DNA of 13,442 nucleotides from Prevotellaceae bacterium (GTDB taxonomy: Bacteria > Bacteroidota > Bacteroidia > Bacteroidales > Paludibacteraceae): positions 1 through 13,442 of the forward strand of contig JAIRTG010000115.1 in NCBI GenBank assembly GCA_031255055.1, read 5' to 3'. Below the pieces are notes generated by a model. The model saw only the letters and a program-made list of their open reading frames with translations. It searched no databases and was not told the origin of the DNA. Within the stretch, counting starts at the first letter, position 1. Each line of letters starts with the position of its first letter. Both the position numbers and the translations under genes were made by a program. Below are positions 1 to 7,062 of the stretch, in pieces.

Positions 1-188
1 TTTTAGCAAATGAACGAGGATTTTTAGCAAATGAACGAGGATTTTTAGCAAATGAACGAGGATTTTTAGCAAATGAACGAGGATTTTTAGCAAATGAACG
101 AGGATTTTTAGTAAATGAACGAGGATTTTTAGCAAATGAACGAGGATTTTTAGCAAATGAACGAGGATTTTTAGCAAATGAACGAGGA
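1..188. repeat. Tandem array of nine 21-bp units
   Basis: Nine head-to-tail copies of a 21-bp unit that begins TTTTTAGCAAATG and ends in GAACGAGGA. The first copy lacks its first T because the window starts there, so the array may continue to the left. Units start at 0, 21, 42, 63, 84, 105, 126, 147 and 168. All are identical except the unit at 105-125, which has T instead of C at 112. Near-perfect identity suggests recent amplification by slippage or unequal recombination. The 21-bp length equals two DNA helical turns and seven codons. One plus-strand frame (FLANERG repeated) stays open because of this, but it has no start in the window and dies in the diverged units. I treat the array as non-coding. 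Confidence 0.95.
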
Positions 189-566
189 CATCCTCTCTTT
201 TTTGGAGGACATCCTCTCTTTTTACGAGGACATCCTCGTTCATTTGTTAAAAATCCTCGTTCAAAGTAAGGACATCCTATCTTTTTAGGAGGATATCCTT
301 GTTCATTTGTTAAAAATCCTCGTTCGTTTGCTAAAAATCCTACAAAAAAGTGAGGATGTCCTATAAAAAAGTGAGGATGTTCTCTAAAAAAGTGAGGATG
401 TCCTCTAAAAAAGAGAGGATTTCCTCGTTCGTTTGTTAAAAATCCTCGTTCGTTTGCTAAAAATCTTCGTTCGGGTACTAAAAATCTTGCCAAAAAGTGA
501 GGATAATCTACCAAAAAATGAGGTTGTCCTCGTTTTTTTACTAAAAATGCTCGTTTCCTGTTAAAG
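189..566. repeat. Diverged, partly inverted 21-bp modular array
   Basis: Continuation of the tandem array in the same register: 18 further 21-bp units start at 189, 210, 231, 252, 273, 294, 315, 336, 357, 378, 399, 420, 441, 462, 483, 504, 525 and 546, with no insertion or deletion. The units are built from a few half-modules. TCCTCGTTC..TTTGYTAAA is the reverse complement of the 1-188 unit (units at 231, 294, 315, 420 and 441). Others join CATCCTCTCTTTTT or TGTCCTCTAAAAAA to GAGGA. Unit junctions are GAGGA-NN-TCCTC (near palindromes such as 205-216), TAAA-AATCCTCG, or GAGGA-TTTTTA. The last units (483-566) are the most degraded. No protein-coding frame crosses the whole region. Confidence 0.9.
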
Positions 567-686
567 TCAATTGTCGGAAAGGTGCAGGTGGGATAGTGTT
601 TAGTGATTGGTGTTTAGTGCGGATTCGCTATGATTAATCATTAATCGCTAAATGCGAATCGCTATCATCACTGTCTTCGGGGCGTT
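567..686. other. Gene-free stretch with short repeats
   Basis: This stretch joins the 21-bp array to the GC-rich hairpins and holds no credible gene. It contains a direct repeat GTGTTTAGTG (597-606 and 610-619). It also contains a 7-bp perfect inverted repeat GATTCGC (622-628) and GCGAATC (654-660), with the small palindrome GATTAATC (632-639) in its loop. Similar words (GATTAGTGTTT, GATTCGC) recur after the TetR-type gene near 8161-8187, so they may belong to a dispersed low-complexity intergenic family. No promoter was recognised. Confidence 0.6.
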
Positions 687-762
687 GCGGGGCAGAGCCC
701 CGCAGAGGGGGTAGCGGAAGACCGCCAACGGCGGGCTGAAGCGAGGGGGAGACTTCCCCCTC
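687..762. repeat. GC-rich triple-hairpin element
   Basis: Three perfect stem-loops stand in a row in otherwise AT-rich intergenic DNA. First is GCGGGGC-aga-GCCCCGC (687-703). Second is CCGCC-aac-GGCGG (722-734). Third is GAGGGGGA-gact-TCCCCCTC (743-762). The last is followed by a pyrimidine-rich stretch (TTTCTTTCTCTTTCTTC, 768-784), so on the plus strand it could end transcription coming from the left. The high GC and compact build resemble REP- or MITE-like intergenic elements. I cannot tell a dispersed repeat from a local structure without the rest of the genome. Confidence 0.65.
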
Positions 763-849
763 CTAAATTTCTTTCTCTTTCTTCAAAAAAAATGACCGAA
801 GACGATATTATCGAACTAACTCTGTACGGCTACTTAATAATTGTATTTG

Positions 850-881
850 TTTGGTTGTTTTTCCGAAACAAACTATATTTG
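850..881 (+). promoter_or_regulatory. Bacteroidota-type promoter of argR
   Basis: TTTG at 850-853 and TATATTTG at 874-881 are separated by 20 nt, matching the Bacteroidota -33/-7 consensus (TTTG, about 19-21 nt, TAnnTTTG). Transcription would start near 887-889, about 22 nt before the argR ATG at 911. An upstream alternative TTTG lies at 846-849. A start codon before 881 would lie inside the promoter, which supports the ATG at 911. Confidence 0.65.
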
Positions 882-891
882 CGACCGGTAA

Positions 892-909
892 ATTAAATAT
901 TTATTCAAT
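892..909 (+). promoter_or_regulatory. Candidate ARG box (ArgR operator)
   Basis: TAAAT-ATTT-ATTCA at 894-907 matches the classical ArgR operator core TGAAT-N4-ATTCA with one mismatch (A for G at 895), flanked by A/T as expected. It lies between the predicted transcription start and the argR start codon, where bound ArgR would block initiation. This suggests negative autoregulation. The consensus comes from well-studied bacteria outside the Bacteroidota and the site is AT-rich, so a chance match is possible. Confidence 0.45.
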
Positions 910-910
910 T

Positions 911-1384
911 ATGAAAAATAGAAGAATCCGTTTGCAACTCATCTCCGAAATCTTGCGATTGCATATCGTCGGGAGTCAGGAGGATTTGCTCAAATTGCTC
1001 GAAAAAAGAAATTGTGTTGTTGCGCAAGCTACTTTGTCGCGCGATTTGAAGATGTTGCAAGTTGTGAAAACTCCGCTGACTAATGGGAATTATAAGTACG
1101 CGCTGCCGCCGCAACGTCAAAAAAAATTGTCGCAGGAGGATGATACGAGTCGTAAAATTAGTCATGCGGCGATTGTTAGTCTGGAGTTTTCGGGTAATTT
1201 GGGCGTTGTTAAAACAAAACCCGGTTACGCGGGTGCGGTGGCCTGGGATATCGATAATAAACTCGAAATGTGTGTCTTGGGAACGATTGCCGGTGATGAT
1301 ACGGTGCTGATTGTTGTCAGAGAAGGCGCCTCGAAAGATGAAATATATGAGTCGATGAGCCTGATTCCGGCGGATAGGGAGTGA
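911..1384 (+). CDS. argR: Arginine repressor ArgR/AhrC family
   Basis: A 157-residue protein, the usual length for ArgR, a hexameric arginine-responsive regulator of arginine biosynthesis and catabolism. The N-terminal winged-helix DNA-binding domain (about residues 1-70) shows SQEDLLKLL and the recognition-helix signature QATLSRDLK. A hinge follows, then the C-terminal oligomerisation and arginine-binding domain (about 80-157) with GTIAGDDTVLIV, the conserved GT(I/V)AGDDT segment that contacts arginine. The open frame extends upstream to 851 without a better start. ATG 911 is chosen because a promoter lies at 850-881 and family homology begins MKNRRIRLQLI. The gene stands alone: no arginine biosynthesis gene lies beside it, and it is followed by a convergent gene. 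A candidate ARG box in the leader suggests autoregulation. The family call is firm; the regulon cannot be read from this window. Confidence 0.93.
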   Translation: MKNRRIRLQLISEILRLHIVGSQEDLLKLLEKRNCVVAQATLSRDLKMLQVVKTPLTNGNYKYALPPQRQKKLSQEDDTSRKISHAAIVSLEFSGNLGVVKTKPGYAGAVAWDIDNKLEMCVLGTIAGDDTVLIVVREGASKDEIYESMSLIPADRE

Positions 1385-1397
1385 TAGGGATAATGAC

Positions 1398-1426
1398 GCC
1401 GGAAGCTACTTGGTGTTGCTTCCGGC
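1398..1426. terminator. Hairpin between convergent argR and glsB-like gene
   Basis: GCCGGAAGC (1398-1406) and GCTTCCGGC (1418-1426) form a perfect 9-bp GC-rich stem with an 11-nt loop. It sits 14 nt after the argR stop codon and 11 nt beyond the stop of the convergent membrane protein gene. Placement between convergent genes fits a bidirectional terminator, but neither side has a strong T-run (TGTGTGAAATTT on the plus side), so it may be weak. Confidence 0.55.
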
Positions 1427-1436
1427 TGTGTGAAAT

Positions 1437-1682
1437 TTATCGCTTCCGAATCAAGGATAATATCCAGAGAAAAAGAAGCGCTCCTACTGTCGCTGTAATC
1501 AAATAACCCATGACGCCGGTGTGTAGCGTGAAACCAAAGAGTGTGAATGTGAATGTGCCCAGAAAACCGCCGATGATCCCTACTATAATGTTGATTAAGA
1601 GACCAAATCCTTTCCCTTTGATGATCCTGCCCGCAAGAAATCCGGCTATCGCGCCGACAATAACTGATAATAATAAGCCCAT
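1437..1682 (-). CDS. GlsB/YeaQ/YmgE-type small membrane protein
   Basis: An 81-residue, very hydrophobic protein with three predicted membrane segments (about residues 3-20, 27-47 and 55-77) and a short positive tail, LIRKR. The glycine-rich GAIAGFLAG near the N-terminus and GIIGGFLG in the second segment are typical of the transglycosylase-associated protein family (GlsB/YeaQ/YmgE). These are small inner-membrane proteins often induced by general or envelope stress; their molecular function is unclear. Length matches the family (about 80-85 aa). It lies 103 bp downstream of porX on the same strand and converges with argR. Read-through from porX is possible, but the gap is long enough for its own promoter; I saw no clear TAnnTTTG. 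The family assignment is confident; no specific role is claimed. Confidence 0.88.
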   Translation of the reverse strand: MGLLLSVIVGAIAGFLAGRIIKGKGFGLLINIIVGIIGGFLGTFTFTLFGFTLHTGVMGYLITATVGALLFLWILSLIRKR

Positions 1683-1785
1683 AGTTTGAAATTTTAAGTG
1701 TTTTGAATTTATTTAATTTTGTGTGTGCCTGAATTGTGTGTCGGGTATGCAAAATGATCCCGATGATGTTGTTTGATAATTGTTG

Positions 1786-3339
1786 TCAGATTTTTGGTTC
1801 CATTGTGATGATGGGTACTAGCATCTCTTCCATCGAAACACCTCCGTGCTGGAAAGTGTTTTTGTAGTAGCCTACATAATGGTTAAAATTGTTCGGATAG
1901 GCGAAAAAATCGTTCCCGCACGCAAAGATGTAGGTCGAACTTACGTTGGGACTGGGTAGGCCGGCTTTCGAGGGTCGGCTGATTTCGAATACGTCTTTTT
2001 TGCTGTAACTTAACGATTTCCCTACTTTGTACCGTAGATTGACGTTGGTGTTTCTGTCGCCGATCACTTTCCGGGCGTTGGCTACTTGGATGGTGCCGTG
2101 GTCGGTTGTCAGGACGACTTTGTATCCCCTGATGGCAATCGCTCTGAATAGTTCGCCGGTCGCCGAGTGTTTGAACCATGAGAGGGTGAGCGAACGGTAG
2201 GCGTTTTCGCTGTTTGCCAGTTCGCGCATCATTTTGGAGTCGGTACGGGCGTGCGATAGCATGTCGATGAAGTTCAGTACGCAGACGTTGAGCTGATAGT
2301 TGTCGTAACGTGCCATTTGTTCGATGAGTCGTTCGCCGGTTTGTGAGTCGTTGATTTTGTTGTACGAAAAGGTGTAGTTTTTCCTGAAGCGTTTGATTTG
2401 TGTTTCGAGCAGCAGTTCTTCGTGCTGATTTTTTCCTTCGTCTTCTTCTTCGTCGACCCACAGGTCGGGAAGCATTTCTTTCATTTGTAGGGGCATCAGT
2501 CCCGAAAATATCGCGTTGCGGGCGTACTGGGTGGCTGTCGGCAGGATGCTGCAGTAGATGTCTTCTTGTTCTACGGTGTAGAATTCGCTTAGCATTTCTT
2601 GGATGACTTTCCATTGGTCGTACCGGAAGTTGTCGATCAGGATGAAAAATACTTTTTCGCCTTTGTCGAGCAGCGGGAAGACTTTGGTTTTGAAAAGGTC
2701 GGGACTGAGCAGCGGACGTTCTTGGGGGGGGTCGAACCATCCGAGGTAGCGCTGACGGATGAATCGGCTGAAGATGTTGTTTGCTTCGTTTTTTTGTATC
2801 CGCAACAGTTCTTCCATGCTGTTGTCGGCCTGAGAGAGTTCCAGTTCCCAGAAGACTAGTTTTTTGTAGATGTCGATCCAGTCTTGGTAGCTTAGCGATT
2901 CGTTGATTTTCATGCCTATCCGGGAAAATTCCGACCGGTAGGAGGAGGTGGTGTGTTCGGAGACGATTTCTTTTTTGTGGATGTTTTTCTTGAGTGTGAG
3001 CAAAATCTGACTCGGATTGACGGGTTTTGTCAGGTAGTCGGCTATTTTGTTGCCGATGGCCATGTCCATGATGTTTTCTTCTTCGCTTTTGGTGATCATT
3101 ACTACGGGGACGTTGGGGTCTATTTCTTTTATCTGACCGAGGGTTTCCAGTCCGCTCAGTCCGGGCATGTTTTCGTCCAGAAAGATGATGTCGAAGCTGT
3201 CGTTCTGGCAGTGTTCTATCGCGTCTTTCCCGTTTGTGGAGGTGGTGACTTCGTATCCTTTTTCCTGCAGGAAAAGGATGTAAGGCCGGAGGAGGTCCAT
3301 CTCGTCGTCGGCCCACAGTATTTTGTCTTTTTTTATCAT
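1786..3339 (-). CDS. porX: PorX: response regulator with PglZ domain, type IX secretion regulator
   Basis: A 517-residue protein, near the length I recall for P. gingivalis PorX. The receiver domain (1-120) has the acidic pair D11/D12, phospho-acceptor D55 (in LDENMPG), T83 and K105. A helical linker follows, then a PglZ/alkaline-phosphatase-superfamily domain (about 220-517). Likely metal or catalytic residues are all present: D236 (LIDNFRYDQW), T268/T270 (LPTATQYARNA), D359 and H363 (FIDMLSHA), D413-H414 (TTDHG) and H498 (QHGG). In P. gingivalis, PorX acts with the sensor kinase PorY to control type IX secretion genes; the PglZ domain is a zinc-dependent phosphodiesterase in studied homologues. 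No kinase gene is here, so PorY would be elsewhere, as in P. gingivalis. The gene starts 114 bp downstream of porW on the same strand, and co-transcription is likely. Intact active sites suggest a functional protein. Confidence 0.93.
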   Translation of the reverse strand: MIKKDKILWADDEMDLLRPYILFLQEKGYEVTTSTNGKDAIEHCQNDSFDIIFLDENMPGLSGLETLGQIKEIDPNVPVVMITKSEEENIMDMAIGNKIADYLTKPVNPSQILLTLKKNIHKKEIVSEHTTSSYRSEFSRIGMKINESLSYQDWIDIYKKLVFWELELSQADNSMEELLRIQKNEANNIFSRFIRQRYLGWFDPPQERPLLSPDLFKTKVFPLLDKGEKVFFILIDNFRYDQWKVIQEMLSEFYTVEQEDIYCSILPTATQYARNAIFSGLMPLQMKEMLPDLWVDEEEDEGKNQHEELLLETQIKRFRKNYTFSYNKINDSQTGERLIEQMARYDNYQLNVCVLNFIDMLSHARTDSKMMRELANSENAYRSLTLSWFKHSATGELFRAIAIRGYKVVLTTDHGTIQVANARKVIGDRNTNVNLRYKVGKSLSYSKKDVFEISRPSKAGLPSPNVSSTYIFACGNDFFAYPNNFNHYVGYYKNTFQHGGVSMEEMLVPIITMEPKI

Positions 3340-3453
3340 GTTGTTCTTTGTTTTTTGGTTGTGTCAATGTAAGAAAGATAGCGCGATTTTGTCGGTTGCG
3401 TTCATAAATGATAGTACTATTTAGTGTCTGTTAGATTCGGGTGTGAAAGAAGT

Positions 3454-6400
3454 TTATTTCAGGTAAAATTCTTGCATGAACTCGAAGTAGGTGTTCAGGG
3501 CGTTGTTTTGTATCATCGTGTTGAGGTTTTTTTGCGACCCGATGAGATTACGGTATGATGTCGATTTCATGCCTTCGAATAGTTGACGTTCTTTGACCAT
3601 GCGTAGCAGGTAGGATTTGGCGATGTTGGCGTCGCCGAAGCTCCCGATGATGACAACTTGTTGTTTCTCGAAATTTTCTAATGTGATGTTCAGGTTGAGC
3701 GGGCTGTAGTTTTGGGCGTTGTATGCGTCAAAATCCGATTTCACTTTTTCAAAGTCGGGGGTTCCGTTCACGATGTAGAGTGCGATGTAATGCGGTTCGT
3801 TTTCGCGGTATCCGAACAGTCCTTTGTAGAGCGGAACGGGTTCTTCTTCGGGTTCGGGTTGAGGTTCCGGTTGGGGTGTCGGCGCTACGGTTTCTGCGGT
3901 TTCCGCCGGAGGACTTTGGGGTTCTTCTGGCACAGCGGTCGAGGGTGTTCGGGTGGATTCGACGGGGTCGGCGGACGGTTTATCGCCGCTTGCCGGTCGG
4001 GATGCTGTTTCTTCGGCACGATTGTTTTCGGTTGCCGGGGGCGTTTCCGGTTGTTGATGTGCTGCAAGAATGGTTTCTTCTACGTCTTTCGCGCTCAAAA
4101 TGTCGGGCAGTGATTTTTTGTATTCGTCCATTCCCAGAATGGCGAGTGTTTCGAAATTTTGTTCTGAAATGGCGATGCTTTCTACGTGCATCTGGGTGAG
4201 CAGGTTGTTCATCAGGCTGTCGGCGGTCAGCGTGGTTTTGTACCAGATGGCTTCTTCGTAGGAGTCGAGCCCCATGACCGATAGGACGGTTGCTGTTTTG
4301 TCGAGCGTGTGGATGTTGAGGTCGAAGTCTTTTATCATGAATCGGGAGAAGTTGAATGATGCGATTTGGTAGAGCAACCGGTTCAGGTCGTCGGGTTCGG
4401 CGGCGGTGATGAGCATCAAACGGTGTTTTCCTGTTTTGTTTGTGGAGTAGGAAAGGGTTGCGGCTTCGCCTCCTTGTGCTTCGGCAAATGCGGCGAGTTC
4501 GGCGTCGTTTCGTCTCGAAAGCAGTGAGCCGTGGGTTTGTCCTTCTTGTGCCACCAAACCTTGACGGAGTAGCGCCAAAATGTCTTTCGACATCGCGCTG
4601 ACGTCGCTGTTCGGATATTGTTCGACCAAATTGCTCAGGGCGGCTTCAAATTTTTCGTCCGATTGTGTTTTCCCGAGACTCAGGGCTTCGAGAAACATGA
4701 ATTTCGGCATCAGGGTGGAGAGCGGATAGTTTTTTTCGACGTATTCTTTGTTGCCGAATACGGTGTTGAAGTCGTTGTTTGAGTAGGATTTGTATGTGAG
4801 GTTGTAGATGGAATCCTGCTCAAAGTACATTTTTCTCATTTGGCGTTCGAAATCGGGTGTGGCCAAAATTTTTGCCTGTCTCGAATCGCTGTATTCGTTT
4901 AGGATTTTTTTCCTGTAGTGTTCGGCGTCTGCTGTGTTGCCCGATTTGTAACAGATCTGAAAGATGTTGAAGTAGGCGTCCAAGATACGTTCGTCTTGTC
5001 CGAATCGGCGTATAAATTCTTCAAATGTTTTGACCGCCATCGGATAGTCTTCTATTTTGTCTTTGTAGATAATTGCCATTTTGAACAGGCTTGTGGCGAT
5101 TTGAGCGTTTGCGGCGTCTTTTTGGGCCTGTGTTTTTGGTATTTGCTGTAAATAAAATTCGGGGCTTTTGTTGTCGCTGACTTTTTCTATGGTATCGGAT
5201 GCGACGGTATTTTCGTCGGATGCGGCTTCTTCGGTGTTATTTTCGGTTGTTTCGGCAAAGAGGCCTGCGGTTTTATTCAGTCGTCTCCAATTGTCTTCCA
5301 GTTTTCGCCGACCCCAGCGTTTTTGAAATTCGCTTTTCCCGGCATTGACGGAACTTGGATTGTAGAAATACCACCCGCCTTTTCCGGAGATGTCTCCGGC
5401 GATTTGTTGCAGAACGGGGCCGCTCTCGTTGGTCGACATGGACAGTTCGGCTGCCTTTTCGGCTGCTTTTTCTTCTTCTATCACTTGTTGGACGGCGCGG
5501 TTGGCGGCGGCAAGCTGTTCGCTTTCGGGGAGTGTGCTCAAATGGAGCAAACTGTCTTGCAGGGTCACGATGTTGTATTCGATAACAAATTCGCCCAGCG
5601 TGGTGGCTTTTTTGTATACGCGGGCGTATTCTTCGTGTTCGTTCGACAGTATCTGTGATGCTTCTTCGTAGGCGGGCTGTGCTTCAACATACTTTTGCTG
5701 TAAATAGTACAGATCGCCGAGAGTGATCAGGGTCACGGCTTTGTCGATGCCGTTGCGCGTACTTTTTTCGGCCGACAGCACAAAATTTGCTATCGCATTG
5801 ACGGTGTCGTTGTTGTTCAGGTGGATGTTGCCGACGGCGTAGTATAGTTGATCCAGGTAGTCTTTATTTTTGGAGTTCCGGGCCATTTTCCGCAGCATTT
5901 TCAGTACTTCTTTTTGGCTTTGCTGTCCGAGTTGTGTCATCGCAATGCGGGCGTTGAATTCCATTTCGTAGGGCGGATTTTTTCTGATGATGGATTTGTA
6001 TCGTTCGTATGCCGCTTTGTTCTCTCCTGTTTCTTTGTACAATTGCGCGAGCAGGTAGGTGAAACGCCGTTTTTGATACTTGTCTTTTTCTCTCGACAAT
6101 GCCAGTTCGAGATAGGGTATTGCGTCTTTGTATTGTTTCTGTTTCAGTAAAACATCGGCTGTGACGGAGGCCAGCAGGCCTGTTGTGGCATATTTCAGTT
6201 CTTCCTGACTGATGCTCCGGATGATTTGGTCGGCGTCGTAATACCAGTCCAATTCTCCGTAGGCGCGTGCTTTCCACAACCGACATTGGGCTACGATGTC
6301 GTTGTCGTCGGCATAATGGCGTTCGATGTAGCCGAACGTGCCGATGGCGCCGATAAAATCGCCTTTGTGAAATTCGGCCTGTCCGAGCAGCAGCCATGCT

Positions 6401-6801
6401 TCTTTTATCATCGGATTGAATTCTTGCTGGTTATAGAAAGCGCGGTATTGGGGATTGGTCCATTTTTGCAGATTGCGTTTTGGCTTTTGTTTGATGGAAC
6501 GCAGTTTGATGGCTTTTCTCGATTTTTCGATTGTCCTGTCCATGTCGGTCGACGCCGAATTGACAATCTCGTGATTGCTGACAGGGTACATCGGAATGAT
6601 GTGGGTGTAATCTTCCTGATGTGCATTTTGCAGGGCTTTGAGGCCTTTCAGATAGCTTTCTCTTCCGTTAAAATTGATGTTGTAACGAGCTGTGGTCGAA
6701 TTGTATTTACGCGACAGCCAAGTGTTTTTCTGTGTGGAACAACTTGTTAGAGCCGACAGCAAAACAAGTGAGAAAATCGAATGTAAGCAGTATTTTTTCA
6801 A
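3454..6801 (-). CDS. porW: PorW/SprE: TPR lipoprotein of the type IX secretion system
   Basis: A 1115-residue lipoprotein. The signal peptide ends in lipobox LTSC with lipidated C21. A family-typical stretch NTWLSRKYNSTTARYN follows (about 27-42). TPR-like helical repeats span about 130-400 and 565-690. A Pro/Glu-rich disordered linker (about 910-993) then leads to a C-terminal domain of about 120 residues. This fits PorW of P. gingivalis and SprE of Flavobacterium johnsoniae, outer-membrane-associated proteins needed for type IX secretion and gliding; PorW has been reported to bridge the PorK-PorN ring and the Sov translocon. Start: the codon before KKYCLHSIF is TTG (6799-6801). No ATG lies between it and the in-frame stop 21 bp upstream, and the signal peptide begins right there, so a TTG start is inferred. 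It is followed by porX on the same strand and is divergent from the gene at 7063. Confidence 0.88.
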   Translation of the reverse strand: MKKYCLHSIFSLVLLSALTSCSTQKNTWLSRKYNSTTARYNINFNGRESYLKGLKALQNAHQEDYTHIIPMYPVSNHEIVNSASTDMDRTIEKSRKAIKLRSIKQKPKRNLQKWTNPQYRAFYNQQEFNPMIKEAWLLLGQAEFHKGDFIGAIGTFGYIERHYADDNDIVAQCRLWKARAYGELDWYYDADQIIRSISQEELKYATTGLLASVTADVLLKQKQYKDAIPYLELALSREKDKYQKRRFTYLLAQLYKETGENKAAYERYKSIIRKNPPYEMEFNARIAMTQLGQQSQKEVLKMLRKMARNSKNKDYLDQLYYAVGNIHLNNNDTVNAIANFVLSAEKSTRNGIDKAVTLITLGDLYYLQQKYVEAQPAYEEASQILSNEHEEYARVYKKATTLGEFVIEYNIVTLQDSLLHLSTLPESEQLAAANRAVQQVIEEEKAAEKAAELSMSTNESGPVLQQIAGDISGKGGWYFYNPSSVNAGKSEFQKRWGRRKLEDNWRRLNKTAGLFAETTENNTEEAASDENTVASDTIEKVSDNKSPEFYLQQIPKTQAQKDAANAQIATSLFKMAIIYKDKIEDYPMAVKTFEEFIRRFGQDERILDAYFNIFQICYKSGNTADAEHYRKKILNEYSDSRQAKILATPDFERQMRKMYFEQDSIYNLTYKSYSNNDFNTVFGNKEYVEKNYPLSTLMPKFMFLEALSLGKTQSDEKFEAALSNLVEQYPNSDVSAMSKDILALLRQGLVAQEGQTHGSLLSRRNDAELAAFAEAQGGEAATLSYSTNKTGKHRLMLITAAEPDDLNRLLYQIASFNFSRFMIKDFDLNIHTLDKTATVLSVMGLDSYEEAIWYKTTLTADSLMNNLLTQMHVESIAISEQNFETLAILGMDEYKKSLPDILSAKDVEETILAAHQQPETPPATENNRAEETASRPASGDKPSADPVESTRTPSTAVPEEPQSPPAETAETVAPTPQPEPQPEPEEEPVPLYKGLFGYRENEPHYIALYIVNGTPDFEKVKSDFDAYNAQNYSPLNLNITLENFEKQQVVIIGSFGDANIAKSYLLRMVKERQLFEGMKSTSYRNLIGSQKNLNTMIQNNALNTYFEFMQEFYLK

Positions 6802-6966
6802 AAGGATTTGTGTGCTAAGTTATTATTTGACAAGCGTAAAATGTGTTGTGCCCGAGTTTTCAAATAAACGCCGAACGGTAAAATTTCTTACTTAATAAAA
6901 ACTAAAAAAAAGGCGTTCTATTATATTTCGACCCACAAAAATAAATAAAAATAGTCATTAAATAAT

Positions 6967-6974
6967 TAACTTTG
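6967..6974 (+). promoter_or_regulatory. Possible -7 element for the 7063 gene
   Basis: TAACTTTG matches the Bacteroidota -7 consensus TAnnTTTG perfectly. Transcription would begin near 6981, giving a leader of about 80 nt before ATG 7063. No TTTG lies at the expected distance upstream, so the call rests on one box. The rest of the AT-rich divergent region 6802-7062 must also hold the porW promoter. TATTTTTG on the minus strand (6936-6943) is a candidate -7 box for it, also without a clear partner. Confidence 0.35.
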
Positions 6975-7062
6975 TGTGCGAAAATAGTTTTTGCCTTTTG
7001 AACGGAAATCGTTTTAGTCGCAGGCTATAAAAATCGTTGAATCTCATTTCTTCACACAACAG

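Noticed and set aside
3..269. Plus-strand open frame across the repeats, encoding repeated FLANERG and then HPLF/NPRS-type peptides
   Set aside because: It is open only because the unit is 21 bp. It has no start in the window, ends at TAA 267, and the same frame has several stops in the following units. The nucleotide pattern, including inverted modules, explains it better than coding.
1..566. CRISPR array
   Set aside because: The 21-bp units are adjacent with no unique spacers, and no cas genes are present.
792..896. Small frame of 34 codons (MTEDDIIELTLYGYLIIVFVW...) resembling a one-segment membrane peptide
   Set aside because: It overlaps the argR promoter boxes (850-881) and the start of the ARG box, has no visible promoter of its own, and a hydrophobic stretch is expected by chance in T-rich DNA.
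1786..3339. PglZ domain as a sign of a BREX phage-defence island
   Set aside because: The PglZ domain is fused to an intact receiver domain as in PorX, and no other BREX gene (pglX, brxC, brxL and so on) is present.
1883..3367. Long (about 494 codons) open frame on the same strand as porX in another frame
   Set aside because: Its product is Arg/His/Gln-rich with no recognisable domain, while the porX frame keeps every receiver and PglZ residue. It is a shadow of porX codon use.
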